A stretch of DNA of 64,000 bases from CAILKP01 sp038231815 (GTDB lineage: Bacteria > Planctomycetota > Phycisphaerae > Phycisphaerales > UBA1924). A program made the position numbers and the translations under genes. The notes under the pieces are model-generated. The model saw only the letters and a program-made list of their open reading frames with translations. It had not been told where the DNA came from and did no database searches. Positions 23,140-32,899 of this stretch are shown in pieces. How positions within the stretch are numbered: the first letter of the stretch is position 1; each line of letters opens with the position of its first letter. The stretch spans positions 29,934 through 93,933 of the forward strand of contig JBBRKQ010000001.1 of the NCBI GenBank assembly GCA_038231815.1, given 5' to 3'.

Positions 23140-23679
23140 ATGGTTCGCTACACCAAGGGAAAGCCGAGCTGGTTGCTTCCGCGTGGCGCGCGTTCGTGTG
23201 CGATGCGCTTTGCTATAGCATTGCTGCTCATCCCGCTTATGGTGCTCAGCGCGTTCGGCGGAACCGCATTTCTCACTCATCACCACGACGAATTGGAGAG
23301 TCATTTCCATGCCTTCGGCGGGGAGGTGCGGTGCATTTCCGCGGCCGAGCACCGTGCAGCGCACCGGATGCAATCGCCCGTTGGTGACCCCGCATTGTGC
23401 ACCACTGAGGGCGATGGCCCCGAAATGCTCAATGAATCTGAGGGGCTGTCGTTTCGCATCCCAGACCATGAGCAAATGGTTGTTCGTGGGGTTGATGTTC
23501 TTGCCACCCTCAGCGCAGTGCGGTTTGTGCAGTTTGTGCTGGCGGTGGTTTGGAAACAGCCTGAAGTGTCCGAGGACACCGGGTCGCCCGGAGGGCGTGA
23601 GCGGGTCGGTGCTTGGCATCTCTGCGCGCTGTTTGCGTGCGAGCGGTTGGTGCGAACCAGCCAAGCCTTGCTCATTTAG
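23140..23679 (+). CDS. His-containing secreted/membrane hypothetical protein of the efflux operon
   Basis: 179 residues from ATG 23140; an internal ATG at 23203 would place the hydrophobic segment (FAIALLLIPLMVLSAFGGTAF) at the N-terminus like a signal peptide. Just after it comes THHHDELESHFHAFGGE, a His/Glu/Asp cluster suited to metal binding. The rest is not recognised. It lies 168 bp before the CzcC-like gene, so it may be the first gene of the metal-efflux operon, perhaps a periplasmic metal sensor or scavenger. That role is inferred from position and the His cluster. Confidence 0.55.
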   Translation: MVRYTKGKPSWLLPRGARSCAMRFAIALLLIPLMVLSAFGGTAFLTHHHDELESHFHAFGGEVRCISAAEHRAAHRMQSPVGDPALCTTEGDGPEMLNESEGLSFRIPDHEQMVVRGVDVLATLSAVRFVQFVLAVVWKQPEVSEDTGSPGGRERVGAWHLCALFACERLVRTSQALLI

Positions 23680-23847
23680 TCAATTGCCACATCATTCGTG
23701 CTCCATCGCGATACGCCCCATCGGTGAGACCCCGCTTTGTGCGCTTCGGTGATGCCCGTATCGAGATACGCCCCCGCTTTACTTCGGCCACCTCCGCCTC
23801 GCGCTCCCTGCACCTGACCGTTGCGGAGCCAAACAGCAGCAGGACCT

Positions 23848-25380
23848 ATGTTGAACAGTACACCACCCATCCCACCGCCGGGCGGCGGCGTGTTTCCGGG
23901 CACCGCTTCGTGCAGCAGCACCTTTGGCATTTCGGGCTGTGCGCTCGCCGCCGTGCTCTGCGCTCTGCCGGGCTGCCAGTCGTACGAGCCCATGCCGCTG
24001 GATCTAGATGCGACCCGGGCCGCGTGGCTGTCGCGCAGCGCCGGTGATCAAACCGTCCGGGAGTTCGCGGCCAATCTCAGCACGCTTGAGGCAGGCGGCA
24101 GGCCAGCGTTTGATCCATCGGACGGGTTGACACTTTCCGAGGCGGAAGCCGTCGCGCTCGTGTTTAACGCTGAACTGCGGGTGGCGCGGCTGGAAGCCAA
24201 CGTCGCGCGGGCCAGCGCCAACTATGCGGGTCTCTGGCAAGACCCGGTGCTTGGCGTTGACCTGGAGCGAATTGTCTCGGGCGCCGGCGGGGCGAACGCC
24301 TGGGTCATTGGATCGACGGTTGGAATCACGATTCCAATCTCTGGCCGGCTTGAGGCAGAGAAGGCTCGGTCCGGGGCAAGGCTGGCCGCACGTTTAAACC
24401 GCCTCGCGGCACAGGAGTGGGCCACACGGGCCGCGCTGCGGGAACTGTGGATCGAGTGGTCCGTGGCAAGGGTTCGCCGAGAAATCACGGCCGATCTGAT
24501 TGCCAATCTGCGCGAGGTTGTATCGCTCGCTGATCGGCAGCAGGAGGCAGGGTCAATGACCCGGGTTGATGCGCGGCTGTTCCGAGTCGAACTTGCCGGG
24601 CGCGAAGCTGACATGATCGCCGCGGTTGCTCGAGAGCAGGAGTTTGAACTGCAGGTGCGGGCGATGCTCGGGCTTGCACCAGAGAACCGCATCGCGCTGG
24701 TTCCCAGCGTGATGTTCGCCGCCCGCTCGATGACTGAGGGCAGCCTGCGTGAGCGGATGGAGTCAAGCAATGTTGAGATGGCCACCATTCGCGCTGAGTA
24801 TGAGGTTGCCGAGCAGACACTTCGCACGGAGGTTCGCAAGCAGTACCCGGACCTGACCATCGGCCCCGGGGGCGGCAGCGATCAGGGAGACACGCGCGTG
24901 CTGCTTGGCATTTCACTGCCGCTGCCGCTGTGGAACCGCAATCAGCAGGCCATCGCCGAGGCCACGGCCGAGCGCGAGGTTGTCCGCGCTAGGTTTGATG
25001 CCACCTACCAGCACCTTGGCTCGAGGCTTGCCATCGCACTGGCCCGCTTCGAGGCCGGAAAATCGCAGCGGAGCTTCATCGAGTCAAGCGTTGTGCCGCT
25101 GGCCGATGAACAGGGGGCGGATGTTCGCCGGATTGCAGCGCTCGGCCGGATTGATCCGCTGCTGCTGCTTGAATCTCTCAAGACCCAGCACGCGGCCAAG
25201 CTGCGGCTTGTTGAAGCCCGCGCTGCCGAGTCCATCGGAGCGATTCGCATCGAGGAACTCATCGGGCCAGCGTTCCCACCCCACCCGTTATCTCTACCCG
25301 TCGCGCCCGCCGCGACTACCCCGGCTGCACCTGCGCCCAAGCCAACTCAGGATGCAGCAACCGCCGAGACCGCCCGCTAA
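23848..25380 (+). CDS. czcC: TolC/CzcC-type outer-membrane efflux lipoprotein
   Basis: 510 residues. A signal region with lipobox (AAVLCALPGCQS, Cys near 45) is followed by two OEP repeats: GLTLSEAEAVALVFNAELRV..NYAGLWQDPVLGVDLE and the second-half PDLTIGPGGGSDQGDTRVLLGISLPLPLWNRNQQAI, the signature of CzcC-family trimeric outer-membrane channels. ATG 23848 is preferred over an upstream TTG. It precedes the membrane-fusion gene by 13 bp, and together with the RND pump it would form the export channel for metal ions across the envelope. Confidence 0.88.
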   Translation: MLNSTPPIPPPGGGVFPGTASCSSTFGISGCALAAVLCALPGCQSYEPMPLDLDATRAAWLSRSAGDQTVREFAANLSTLEAGGRPAFDPSDGLTLSEAEAVALVFNAELRVARLEANVARASANYAGLWQDPVLGVDLERIVSGAGGANAWVIGSTVGITIPISGRLEAEKARSGARLAARLNRLAAQEWATRAALRELWIEWSVARVRREITADLIANLREVVSLADRQQEAGSMTRVDARLFRVELAGREADMIAAVAREQEFELQVRAMLGLAPENRIALVPSVMFAARSMTEGSLRERMESSNVEMATIRAEYEVAEQTLRTEVRKQYPDLTIGPGGGSDQGDTRVLLGISLPLPLWNRNQQAIAEATAEREVVRARFDATYQHLGSRLAIALARFEAGKSQRSFIESSVVPLADEQGADVRRIAALGRIDPLLLLESLKTQHAAKLRLVEARAAESIGAIRIEELIGPAFPPHPLSLPVAPAATTPAAPAPKPTQDAATAETAR

Positions 25381-25393
25381 AAGGATGCCGACT

Positions 25394-26890
25394 ATGAAGA
25401 CACTCTCTCCCCGATTCGCTCTTGCAGGCATGACCTTGCCGCTTGTTGTGGCACTGTCAATGCTTGGCTGCGAGAAGAAAACTGAATCATCCGCGGCGGC
25501 GGGCAAAGAAATGGCTGCCCCGGTTCCGAGCAACCGGGTCGACATCAACGCCTCGGTGCGGCAGAACCTGGGCATTACCTTTGCCAAGGTTCAGAGCCGC
25601 AACGTCGCCAGAACATTGCGTGTCCCCGGGCGATTTGAGCTGCTGCCGACGGCCAAGCGTGAGTACCGGGCCGCCGCGGCGGGCACGGTTGAGCTGCTCG
25701 TGCAGCAGTACCAGACAGTGGATGCGGGCACGCCGCTGTACCGGCTTGATGCGCCACGCTGGCGCGAGATGCAGAAGGAGCTCGCCGATGCGGAGGCCTC
25801 CGTCAAGCTCGCGCAAGCGGGGGTGGACAGCATCGAACCGCTGCTGGCAGCCCACGAGAACCACCACGCCGAGATTGGCAAGGCCGTGGAACTGTGGTCC
25901 GCCCGTGTGGCCACACTTGAGCAATTGCAAGCCGCCGGCGGCGCTCGTGGTGAAGAGGTCACCCTGGCCAAGGCCGCGATGGCAACGGCCCGCTCCGACC
26001 TGGCCGAGACTTTAGAAAAAGAGGCCGAGCTGCTGGCCCGCAGGACCGAGACGGCCGCCCAGATTGATGCGGCCCGCTCGCGGCTGGCGTTTTTGTACGA
26101 AGCCGCGGCATCGCTGGCCGGGGTCAGCGTGGTGGAACTTCAGGCAACTTCAGCTGAGGCCTCAGGCAAGCCGCGCTGGCGCACGATCAACAGTATTGAG
26201 GTCCGCGCGATCAAGTCCGGAGTAGTTGAGAGTGTCAACATCGCCTCAGGCGGCGTGATTGACCAGCACGGGCAGGTGCTCATAACCGTGCAGCCCGATC
26301 AGGTGCGCTTCCGGGCGGTGGGTCTGCAAAGCGACTTGCCGCGATTGGCTGATGGGCAAGCGGCGACCATTATCGCTGCACAAGCCACACAAGCCGGCAC
26401 TGCTGCCGCTGCATCGCCGGGCACAGTTGATGCTCCCGTAACGCTCACAGGCACACTCACGCTCGCACCAACGGCCGATGCTGACCGCCGGACGCTTGAT
26501 CTGATCGTGGCACCCAAGCCCGGCACCACGCAGCCCGCTTGGGCCAGGGCCGGCGCCGCGGCGTTTCTGGAGGTAACTACAAGCAGCACTACCAGCGGCG
26601 GGCAAGCAGGTAGTGGTGATGAGCTGGCCATTCCGCTGCGGTGCATCGCCCGCGATGGCACCGCCGCAATCATCTTCCGTCGCGACCCGGCTGATCCCAA
26701 CAAGGCCATTCGCATGGAGGCCGACTTGGGCCTGGATGATGGCCGCTGGATCGTCATCAAGAGCGGCGTGGCCGAGGGCAACGAGATCGTGCTCGATGGC
26801 GTGTACCAACTCATGGTCGCCACCAGCGGCAACATCACCAGGGGCGGACACTTCCATCCTGATGGTACGTTTCATGAGGAGGATCATTGA
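25394..26890 (+). CDS. czcB: CzcB/HlyD-type efflux membrane-fusion lipoprotein
   Basis: 498 residues from ATG 25394; AAGGA sits about 7 bp upstream, which decides this start over ATG 25385. Lipoprotein signal with LSMLGC near residue 21, then the periplasmic adaptor layout: a lipoyl half-motif (AAAAGTVELLVQQYQTVDAGTPLYRLD), a helical hairpin (residues 110-240), the second lipoyl half (IKSGVVESVNIASGGVIDQHGQVLI), and beta-barrel/MP domain with IVLDGVYQLMVA at the end. It bridges the RND pump and the outer channel. The matching pump gene starts 1.7 kb later because an antisense gene and repeats intervene. Confidence 0.88.
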   Translation: MKTLSPRFALAGMTLPLVVALSMLGCEKKTESSAAAGKEMAAPVPSNRVDINASVRQNLGITFAKVQSRNVARTLRVPGRFELLPTAKREYRAAAAGTVELLVQQYQTVDAGTPLYRLDAPRWREMQKELADAEASVKLAQAGVDSIEPLLAAHENHHAEIGKAVELWSARVATLEQLQAAGGARGEEVTLAKAAMATARSDLAETLEKEAELLARRTETAAQIDAARSRLAFLYEAAASLAGVSVVELQATSAEASGKPRWRTINSIEVRAIKSGVVESVNIASGGVIDQHGQVLITVQPDQVRFRAVGLQSDLPRLADGQAATIIAAQATQAGTAAAASPGTVDAPVTLTGTLTLAPTADADRRTLDLIVAPKPGTTQPAWARAGAAAFLEVTTSSTTSGGQAGSGDELAIPLRCIARDGTAAIIFRRDPADPNKAIRMEADLGLDDGRWIVIKSGVAEGNEIVLDGVYQLMVATSGNITRGGHFHPDGTFHEEDH

Positions 26891-27000
26891 TGTTGTGCGG
26901 CTCTGATCGAAACAACGATAATCCCGGTAAAGGCCGTCTCCCCGAAGGTGCAAGGATCTGCAACCCGACGCCACGGGTAGCGCAAGGCCCCCGTGCTCTT

Positions 27001-27103
27001 CGCCCCAACGGGGCGATGGGTTGTAGCCACGGGTGGAGTCGGCGCCTCGCCGGCGCAACCCGTGGATGCGGATCGGTCAATGAATCCCGCCCCGGCGAGG
27101 CGG
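27001..27103 (+). repeat. Dispersed GC hairpin element, copy 2
   Basis: CGCCCCAACGGGGCG, TTGTAGCCACGGGTGGAG, AACCCGTGG and CCGCCCCGGCGAGGCGG in the same order as at 13548. It ends 15 bp from the stop of the antisense endonuclease gene. Confidence 0.6.
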
Positions 27104-27117
27104 ACGAGTTGGCGTCT

Positions 27118-28248
27118 TTATGTGGTAGCGTTTCCCGGATCAAACGTCCTCAGCAGTTCGGCGACCAAGTCCGCCTGCCTGATGCGGTTGATCGTTCCGT
27201 TGCGAGCGCGACTCATCAGCACACCGTGCTGGCGGTCCAGCGTTTTGACCCACTTGACGGCCGCGCACAGGTCCCAGCATTTCGGATCAGCCATCCGCTC
27301 CCGCTGTGGCCTGGCACTCAGCGACAGTGCGGGAAGCGGCTTGGACTGGCCCGCGGGCACAAAGTCGTTGAACGGCAAAGCCTCGGCGGTGACGGTACCC
27401 AAGCCCACATAGCCGTATCCGCTGAGATACGCGAAGACCTTATCACCGACCTTGAGCTTCTTCGCATCATCGATCCACTTCTGGCCGCCGCCAGCGGTCA
27501 TGAATCCGTACCTGACACAATCTTCCCATGCGCGCTGGCCGTTGCCACTGTCGCCGGTATTCATGAACCAATAGCCTGTGTCGGCTCCGCTCTCTCGCCC
27601 GGCCTCTCGCACCGTGCCCGCCTTCTCGCGCACGCGGATCATGTACTCCTCGGCCTCCGGCAGCGGTACGACCTGCTGGGCGTCGATGATTGTCTGCTCG
27701 CCGTTGGCGTAGGGCTTCAGGCGTACGCAGCGGATGTCCAGGTCTCGCTCGTTGAGCCACAGCACCGCCGTGGTGAGTTCCTTCGAAAAGTCCGCCGCGA
27801 CCAGCATGATGCGGACATCGCGCGCGAAGTCGTCCTCCCGCGGCTCTTGCAAGCCGAGGAACTCCAGCAGCAGCGCGCGGGCATCTTGGCCGCCTTTGTC
27901 TTTATTGAGGTATGTTTGAAAAACCTCTACGGCCCTTGCAAAGGTCATCCCGCTGACCATCGCGGCGTAGCGGATTGCTTGCAACTCCATGTGGCCGCCG
28001 TCATCGTCACGCTTGAGTTCGAGCACAACCAGATTGCCCTTGTCGTCCACACCCAGAAGGTCGATGCGCCGCTTGGAGTCGTCCCACTCGGCGAACTCCT
28101 CGGCGATGATGAGCACATCGGGCGCCACGACGCCGATGTTGGCCCGCAGCAAGCGCTGCAAGTCGGCACGCTCCTTGATCCCGCGCTGCGGGAAGGAGGT
28201 TTCGGTCAGGGGTTCAATGCGTTCGGGCGTGATGCGGTAGACGGGCAT
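27118..28248 (-). CDS. NucS-like PD-(D/E)xK endonuclease with EVE/PUA-like C-terminus
   Basis: 376 residues from ATG 28248 (MPVYRITPERIEPLTETSF). The nuclease core is near residues 45-90: RRIDLLGVDDKGNLVVLELKR gives the D...ExK active site, followed by ELQAIRYAAMVSGM, as in EndoNucS/DUF91-type enzymes. The C-terminal third (GYWFMNTGDSGNGQRAWEDC, KLKVGDKVFAYLSGYGYVGLG) resembles an EVE/PUA-like domain that may bind modified bases. A DNA repair or modified-DNA restriction role is plausible. It is antisense within the metal-efflux operon and flanked by inverted copies of the GC element, which suggests a late insertion. Confidence 0.72.
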   Translation of the reverse strand: MPVYRITPERIEPLTETSFPQRGIKERADLQRLLRANIGVVAPDVLIIAEEFAEWDDSKRRIDLLGVDDKGNLVVLELKRDDDGGHMELQAIRYAAMVSGMTFARAVEVFQTYLNKDKGGQDARALLLEFLGLQEPREDDFARDVRIMLVAADFSKELTTAVLWLNERDLDIRCVRLKPYANGEQTIIDAQQVVPLPEAEEYMIRVREKAGTVREAGRESGADTGYWFMNTGDSGNGQRAWEDCVRYGFMTAGGGQKWIDDAKKLKVGDKVFAYLSGYGYVGLGTVTAEALPFNDFVPAGQSKPLPALSLSARPQRERMADPKCWDLCAAVKWVKTLDRQHGVLMSRARNGTINRIRQADLVAELLRTFDPGNATT

Positions 28249-28397
28249 AAAGCAATGGTATCGCCGAACGATCAGAGTCGCCCCGGCAGCCGTCGCTCGC
28301 CAGTGTGTCCTTCCGATTATGGTTCCCTCCTTCGCCCCCCCGGAGCAGAAGAGTTTAAGGTCGACTCTTTCCAAGAGTTGCCCCCGCAAAGCTCGGG

Positions 28398-28435
28398 CTC
28401 CACCCGTTGCTACAGCCCGCGACCCCGCTGGGGCC
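28398..28435 (-). repeat. Dispersed GC hairpin element, copy 3 (inverted, partial)
   Basis: Read on minus: GGCCCCAGCGGGGTC, then CTGTAGCAACGGGTGGAG, matching the first half of copies 1 and 2. It lies upstream of the endonuclease gene and in opposite orientation to copy 2 on the other side. Confidence 0.55.
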
Positions 28436-28567
28436 GAAGGCATGCTGCTATCCACGCGGTTCGTGTTCATGTCCCCGTTGGTTACTTCCATTCGTGTTCG
28501 TCCGCAACTCTCCTCCCCGCCCGGCCATCCCGGGGCGTTCGCCTCGCCTTGATTGGATAAGCGCCTC

Positions 28568-31500
28568 ATGCTCAAGCACCTGATCTCCTTCTCGCTCAAA
28601 CATTCCACGCTGGTGGTGCTCATCGCCGCCGCAATGGTTGTCTACACCATCGCTCGGTTGCCCAGAATGCCGGTGGATGTCTTCCCCGAGCTCAATGCGC
28701 CCACCATCGTCATCCTCACCGAGGCCGGCGGCCTCGCGGCCGATGAGGTTGAGCAGTACATCACCTTCCCGCTGGAATCGTCGGTCAATGGGCTGCCGGG
28801 GGTGCGGCGGGTGCGCTCGGCCTCGGCGATCTCACTCTCGCTGCTGTGGGTGGAGTTTGATTGGGGTACCGATATCTACCGGGCTCGGCAACTGGTGGGC
28901 GAGCGGATCGCCGGCGCGAAGGCATCGCTCCCGCCGGGTATTGAGCCGGTGATGACGCCCATCTCCAGCATCACCGGTGAGATCATGCTGCTGGCGGTTT
29001 CTTCGCCCGACAAGACCGTCAGCGATCTTGACCTGCGAGCTTACGCAGAATTTGATCTGCGCAACAAGCTGCTGGCGATTCCCGGTATCTCGCAGGTCTC
29101 GGCCATCGGTGGCGAGCTGCCTGAGTATCAGATCAACATCAAGCAGGACCGCCTCGCGCTCTATGGCCTGACGATTCATGATGTTGTCGAGGCCGCCCGC
29201 AAGGCCCACAGCACCGCCAGCGCGGGGTACCTGTCAGATGTGGACCGCAGCGAGCTACCGATGCGCCAGGCAGCCCGGGTGACCAGCACCCGCGACATCG
29301 CCTCGACCATGGTCGTCATGAAAAACGGCCTGCCCATCACCATCGGTGAGGTGGCCGAGGTTGTGCTTGGCAGCGCACCCAAGCGGGGCACCGCGGCCAA
29401 CCAGGGCGTGCCCGCCGTGGTGCTGACGATTCAAAAGTCGCCGGGCACCAATACGCTGGCACTGACCGAGGCCATCGACAACGCGTTAGTTCAGATTGAA
29501 AAGACCGTGCCCACGGGCGTGGTCATCAACAAAAATGTGTTTCGCCAGAGCCACTTCATTCAGCGCTCGGTAGACAATGTCTTTCGCGTGCTGGTGGAAG
29601 CGACGGTGATTGTCGCGGTGATTCTTATCCTGTTCCTGCTGAATGTGCGCACAACGATCATCACGCTCACCGCTCTGCCGCTGTCATTGGCGGCCGCCCT
29701 GCTAACGCTTGATGGGCTGGGCATGACGCTCAACGTGATGACGCTGGGTGGGCTGGCGGTTGCCATCGGCGAACTGGTCGATGATGCGATCATCGATGTT
29801 GAGAATGTGCACCGGCGGCTGGAGGAAAACGCGCTGCTGCCCGAGGCCAGTCGCCGGGGCTTTGTGGAGGTGATCTATTCGGCCAGCAACGAGATTCGCT
29901 CATCGGTCGTGTATGCGACCATCCTGATATGTATTGTCTTTCTCCCGCTGATGTTTCTTGATGGCCTTGAAGGCCGATTCTTCAAGCCCTTGGCCGCTAC
30001 CTATATCGTCTCGATCATGGCCTCGCTGGTGGTTGCGCTCACGGTAACGCCAGCGATGTGCAAGCTGCTGCTGAGGCCCAAGCCCGCTAAGGCTGGTCCG
30101 GCCACCGGCAAGGCTAGCCCTGCGGCCGCGGTTTTGGGAACAGTCGGTCACGCCCAGACCGATGGTTTTTTGGTCCGTTGGCTCAAGCGGCGCTACGAGC
30201 CCGCGCTGCGCTGGTCGCTAAGCCACCGTGGGCTCATCATCGCTGCTGCGCTCTTGGCCACGGGCCTGTCGCTGCTGCTGGCCCGCACGTTCGGCACTTC
30301 GTTCTTGCCTGAGTTTCGTGAAGGGTCGTTCACCGTGTTTGTCTCTTCACCGCCGGGCACTTCACTGGCCGAGAGCAACCGCTCCGCACTGGGTATAGAG
30401 CAGCGGCTGATTGCCCTTGATGGCGTCCTGAGCGTGACACGCCGGACCGGCAGGGCCGAGCGCGATGAGCATGCTGAGCCGGTGAGCAACAGCGAGCTGG
30501 ACATCATGCTGCAACCCGAGGCCAACTACGCCGCCGTGCGGGCCGGAATTGCTGCGATTGCCGGTGGCGTGCCCGGCGTGACCGTGCAGATCGGCCAACC
30601 GATCGAGCATCGCCTGTCGCACATTCTTTCGGGCACGCCCGCGGCGGTTGCCATCAACGTGTACGGTGAGGATTTGCGCACGCTCCGCAGGCTTGCCAAG
30701 GAAATTGAAGGTGAACTTAAGGCGATGCCGGGCACCCGCGATGTAACCGCCAATCGCGAGGTGCTCATCACCAGCATTCCAATTCGGTACCGCCATCAGG
30801 AACTCGCCGCGGCAGGCCTAACGCCCGCCGATGCCGCCGAGCAGGTGCAAGTTGCGCTGTACGGCCAAGAGGTGGCCGAGGTAAACCAGGGCCTTCGCCG
30901 CTACGCCATGGTGGTCCGGCTCGATGCATCACAGCGCGAGCGCATCGAGCAGGTGCAGGACCTGATGCTCCGCGGCACAGCTGAGGATGGCAAGCCCGGC
31001 CCGACGGTGCGGCTGCGCGATGTGGCCGACATCGGCCCGGAAAAGACCCCCAACATCATCGCTCGCGAAAATGCCCAGCGCAAGGCCGTGATCTCGTGCA
31101 ACGTTGCCGATGGGTTTAACCTGGGCGACTTGGTGAAGCAAATCAAGGCCCGGATCGAGCCCATCGTCCAGCGCGAAGGGTACATCGTGGAGTTCGGTGG
31201 CCAGTTTCAGGCCCAGCAATCTGCCAGTCGAACTTTGCTGATTGCCGGGGCCGGAATCGCCATTGTCATGCTCATGCTGTTGCAGCTTTCGACCGGGTCA
31301 CTAAAGGTCGCCGTGCTGGTGATGATCAATCTCCCGCTGGCGACCATCGGCGGAATCGCTGCGATCTTCATCAGCGATTCGCTGCTTCACGCGGGGCTGG
31401 TGAAGAACACCCTCGCGCTCTTGGGCCTCGGCTCATCCATGTATGTTGCCCCCGTGCTGTCCATCGCGAGTCTGGTCGGCTTCATCACACTGTTTGGCAT

Positions 31501-31873
31501 CGCCGTGCGAAACGGCATCTTGCTGGTGAATCACTACCGCCACCTTATCGAGGTCGATGGCAGACCCGTTGCCGAGGCCATCGTGCAGGGTTCCATGGAG
31601 CGGCTGGTGCCGATCCTAATGACCGCCTTGTCGGCAGCGCTCGGCCTTCTCCCGCTGGCGCTGGCCTCCGGCAAGCCGGGCAGCGAGTTACTAGCGCCGC
31701 TGGCGGTTGTTGTTCTGGGCGGCCTGCTCACTTCTACGTTTCTCAATTTATTCGTGGTTCCGGCGGGCTACGCGCTCATCCATCGCGCTGGCTCCGCGTT
31801 ACCCGGAGATGATGCCTCGCAGAAATCTGTCTTTGCGCGTGTTGCCCGGGTATTTACCCGCCGCCCATCGTAA
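28568..31873 (+). CDS. czcA: Heavy-metal RND efflux pump (CzcA/CusA family)
   Basis: About 1101 residues, the usual length. Twelve membrane helices in two sets (first at residues 10-30, then 330-530, 860-1040) with large periplasmic loops. N-terminal RMPVDVFPELNAPTIVILTEAGGLAADEVEQYITFPLE is typical. The TM4 proton/metal motif reads AIGELVDDAIIDVENVHRRLEE, closer to the CusA form (AIGxxVDxAIxxxEN) than to the DFGxxxDG form of CzcA, so the ion (divalent Zn/Co/Cd or Cu/Ag) is uncertain. It works with the CzcC- and CzcB-like proteins upstream, separated by an antisense endonuclease gene, and precedes a His-rich lipoprotein. Confidence 0.92.
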   Translation: MLKHLISFSLKHSTLVVLIAAAMVVYTIARLPRMPVDVFPELNAPTIVILTEAGGLAADEVEQYITFPLESSVNGLPGVRRVRSASAISLSLLWVEFDWGTDIYRARQLVGERIAGAKASLPPGIEPVMTPISSITGEIMLLAVSSPDKTVSDLDLRAYAEFDLRNKLLAIPGISQVSAIGGELPEYQINIKQDRLALYGLTIHDVVEAARKAHSTASAGYLSDVDRSELPMRQAARVTSTRDIASTMVVMKNGLPITIGEVAEVVLGSAPKRGTAANQGVPAVVLTIQKSPGTNTLALTEAIDNALVQIEKTVPTGVVINKNVFRQSHFIQRSVDNVFRVLVEATVIVAVILILFLLNVRTTIITLTALPLSLAAALLTLDGLGMTLNVMTLGGLAVAIGELVDDAIIDVENVHRRLEENALLPEASRRGFVEVIYSASNEIRSSVVYATILICIVFLPLMFLDGLEGRFFKPLAATYIVSIMASLVVALTVTPAMCKLLLRPKPAKAGPATGKASPAAAVLGTVGHAQTDGFLVRWLKRRYEPALRWSLSHRGLIIAAALLATGLSLLLARTFGTSFLPEFREGSFTVFVSSPPGTSLAESNRSALGIEQRLIALDGVLSVTRRTGRAERDEHAEPVSNSELDIMLQPEANYAAVRAGIAAIAGGVPGVTVQIGQPIEHRLSHILSGTPAAVAINVYGEDLRTLRRLAKEIEGELKAMPGTRDVTANREVLITSIPIRYRHQELAAAGLTPADAAEQVQVALYGQEVAEVNQGLRRYAMVVRLDASQRERIEQVQDLMLRGTAEDGKPGPTVRLRDVADIGPEKTPNIIARENAQRKAVISCNVADGFNLGDLVKQIKARIEPIVQREGYIVEFGGQFQAQQSASRTLLIAGAGIAIVMLMLLQLSTGSLKVAVLVMINLPLATIGGIAAIFISDSLLHAGLVKNTLALLGLGSSMYVAPVLSIASLVGFITLFGIAVRNGILLVNHYRHLIEVDGRPVAEAIVQGSMERLVPILMTALSAALGLLPLALASGKPGSELLAPLAVVVLGGLLTSTFLNLFVVPAGYALIHRAGSALPGDDASQKSVFARVARVFTRRPS

Positions 31874-31927
31874 TAAATCGCCCACGATGGAACGGTCTTC
31901 CATCCGATCTCGTATCCGTGTTTGATC

Positions 31928-31934
31928 AAAGGAG
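31928..31934 (+). promoter_or_regulatory. Ribosome-binding site of the His-rich lipoprotein
   Basis: AAAGGAG lies 5 bp before ATG 31940 and decides that start over an in-frame upstream codon at 31922. Confidence 0.7.
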
Positions 31935-31939
31935 TTTTT

Positions 31940-32485
31940 ATGTGCAAGAATGTATTGCTGAGTTTCATCCTCATCCTCGCCCCGCTTGCCGCGGTGAGCA
32001 CGCTCACCGGCTGCGAGGACAAAAAGCCCGCCACCAGCAGCCCCGGCAGCACAGGTGCTTCGGGTAAGAAAGCCGATGACCATGGCCATGACCACGACCA
32101 TGACCACGCTGGCAGCACCCCTTTGGCCCCCGGTCATGGCGGCCCTGTCATCGACTTGGGCGAGCAGGTCATCGGAACGTTTTCCGCCAAGGCCACGCGT
32201 GATCAAGGCGATATCGTTGCGGGCAAAGATGCTCCGATCGATGTCTCGATCACACCCGCAGCTGGCTCAGCGCTCAAGACTATCGCTGTTCGTTTCTGGA
32301 TCGGCACGCAGGATGCCAAGGGCAGCGCCAAGGCCAAGGCCGAGATCGAAGATGCGAAGAATCCCAACCGCTGGCACACCCATGTTGAGATCCCAAGCCC
32401 ACTGCCCGCCGGTAGTAAGTTGTATGTCGAGATTGAAGATGACAAGGGCGGCAAGAATGTGGGCGGATTTGAGTTAAAGTTGTAG
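31940..32485 (+). CDS. His-rich metal-binding lipoprotein of the efflux operon
   Basis: 181 residues. A lipoprotein signal (LLSFILILAPLAAVSTLTGC, Cys near 25) is followed by a His/Asp cluster, DDHGHDHDHDHAG, near residues 45-58, suited to Zn, Ni, Co or Cu binding, then a compact beta-rich domain (SALKTIAVRFWIGTQDAKGSA, RWHTHVEIPSPLPAGSKLYVEI). It lies 66 bp after the RND pump and is probably co-transcribed as a periplasmic metal chaperone or buffer. The domain is not recognised. Confidence 0.75.
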   Translation: MCKNVLLSFILILAPLAAVSTLTGCEDKKPATSSPGSTGASGKKADDHGHDHDHDHAGSTPLAPGHGGPVIDLGEQVIGTFSAKATRDQGDIVAGKDAPIDVSITPAAGSALKTIAVRFWIGTQDAKGSAKAKAEIEDAKNPNRWHTHVEIPSPLPAGSKLYVEIEDDKGGKNVGGFELKL

Positions 32486-32899
32486 CCGACGGACTTTAAA
32501 TGGTCGCGTGACACGTCCTGCGGGTCGGCAAGATCAGCGGCCGTGATCTAACTCCGGAGCTCAAGTGCTCGCAGCACCTTCTGGCTTCCCGACTACCACC
32601 GGAAGTCGCTCCGGCGGCCGACGATGCTCTATTGGTTTCCGACGTTGGTGGCTGATGGCGACAGGCCTATGGCTGGCCGAAACATGCTGTTAAGCGGAAC
32701 CGGGGACCCACCCCGACCGCCGTTATCGTCTGCTGCTCACTGGTTCAAGTTCCAGTTGCGCAGCGTTCTACGAGGGAAACCGGTTCTTGCGTTCATTGCC
32801 GAGGCAGCTCGCAATCAAGCCCCGCAGGCGATGCGGTGTGGCCGGGGCAGCGGGCCACAGCCCACCGTCCTTGGCAGCGTCTCGCCAATCGCATCGGCA
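32486..32899. other. Intergenic, no supported gene
   Basis: Several short open frames in low-information GC-rich sequence, none with a credible start or recognisable motif. Confidence 0.35.

Noticed and set aside
26887..28560. 557-codon plus frame opposite the endonuclease gene
   Set aside because: The minus-strand protein has nuclease motifs and sensible composition; the plus frame runs through a repeat element and is a shadow.
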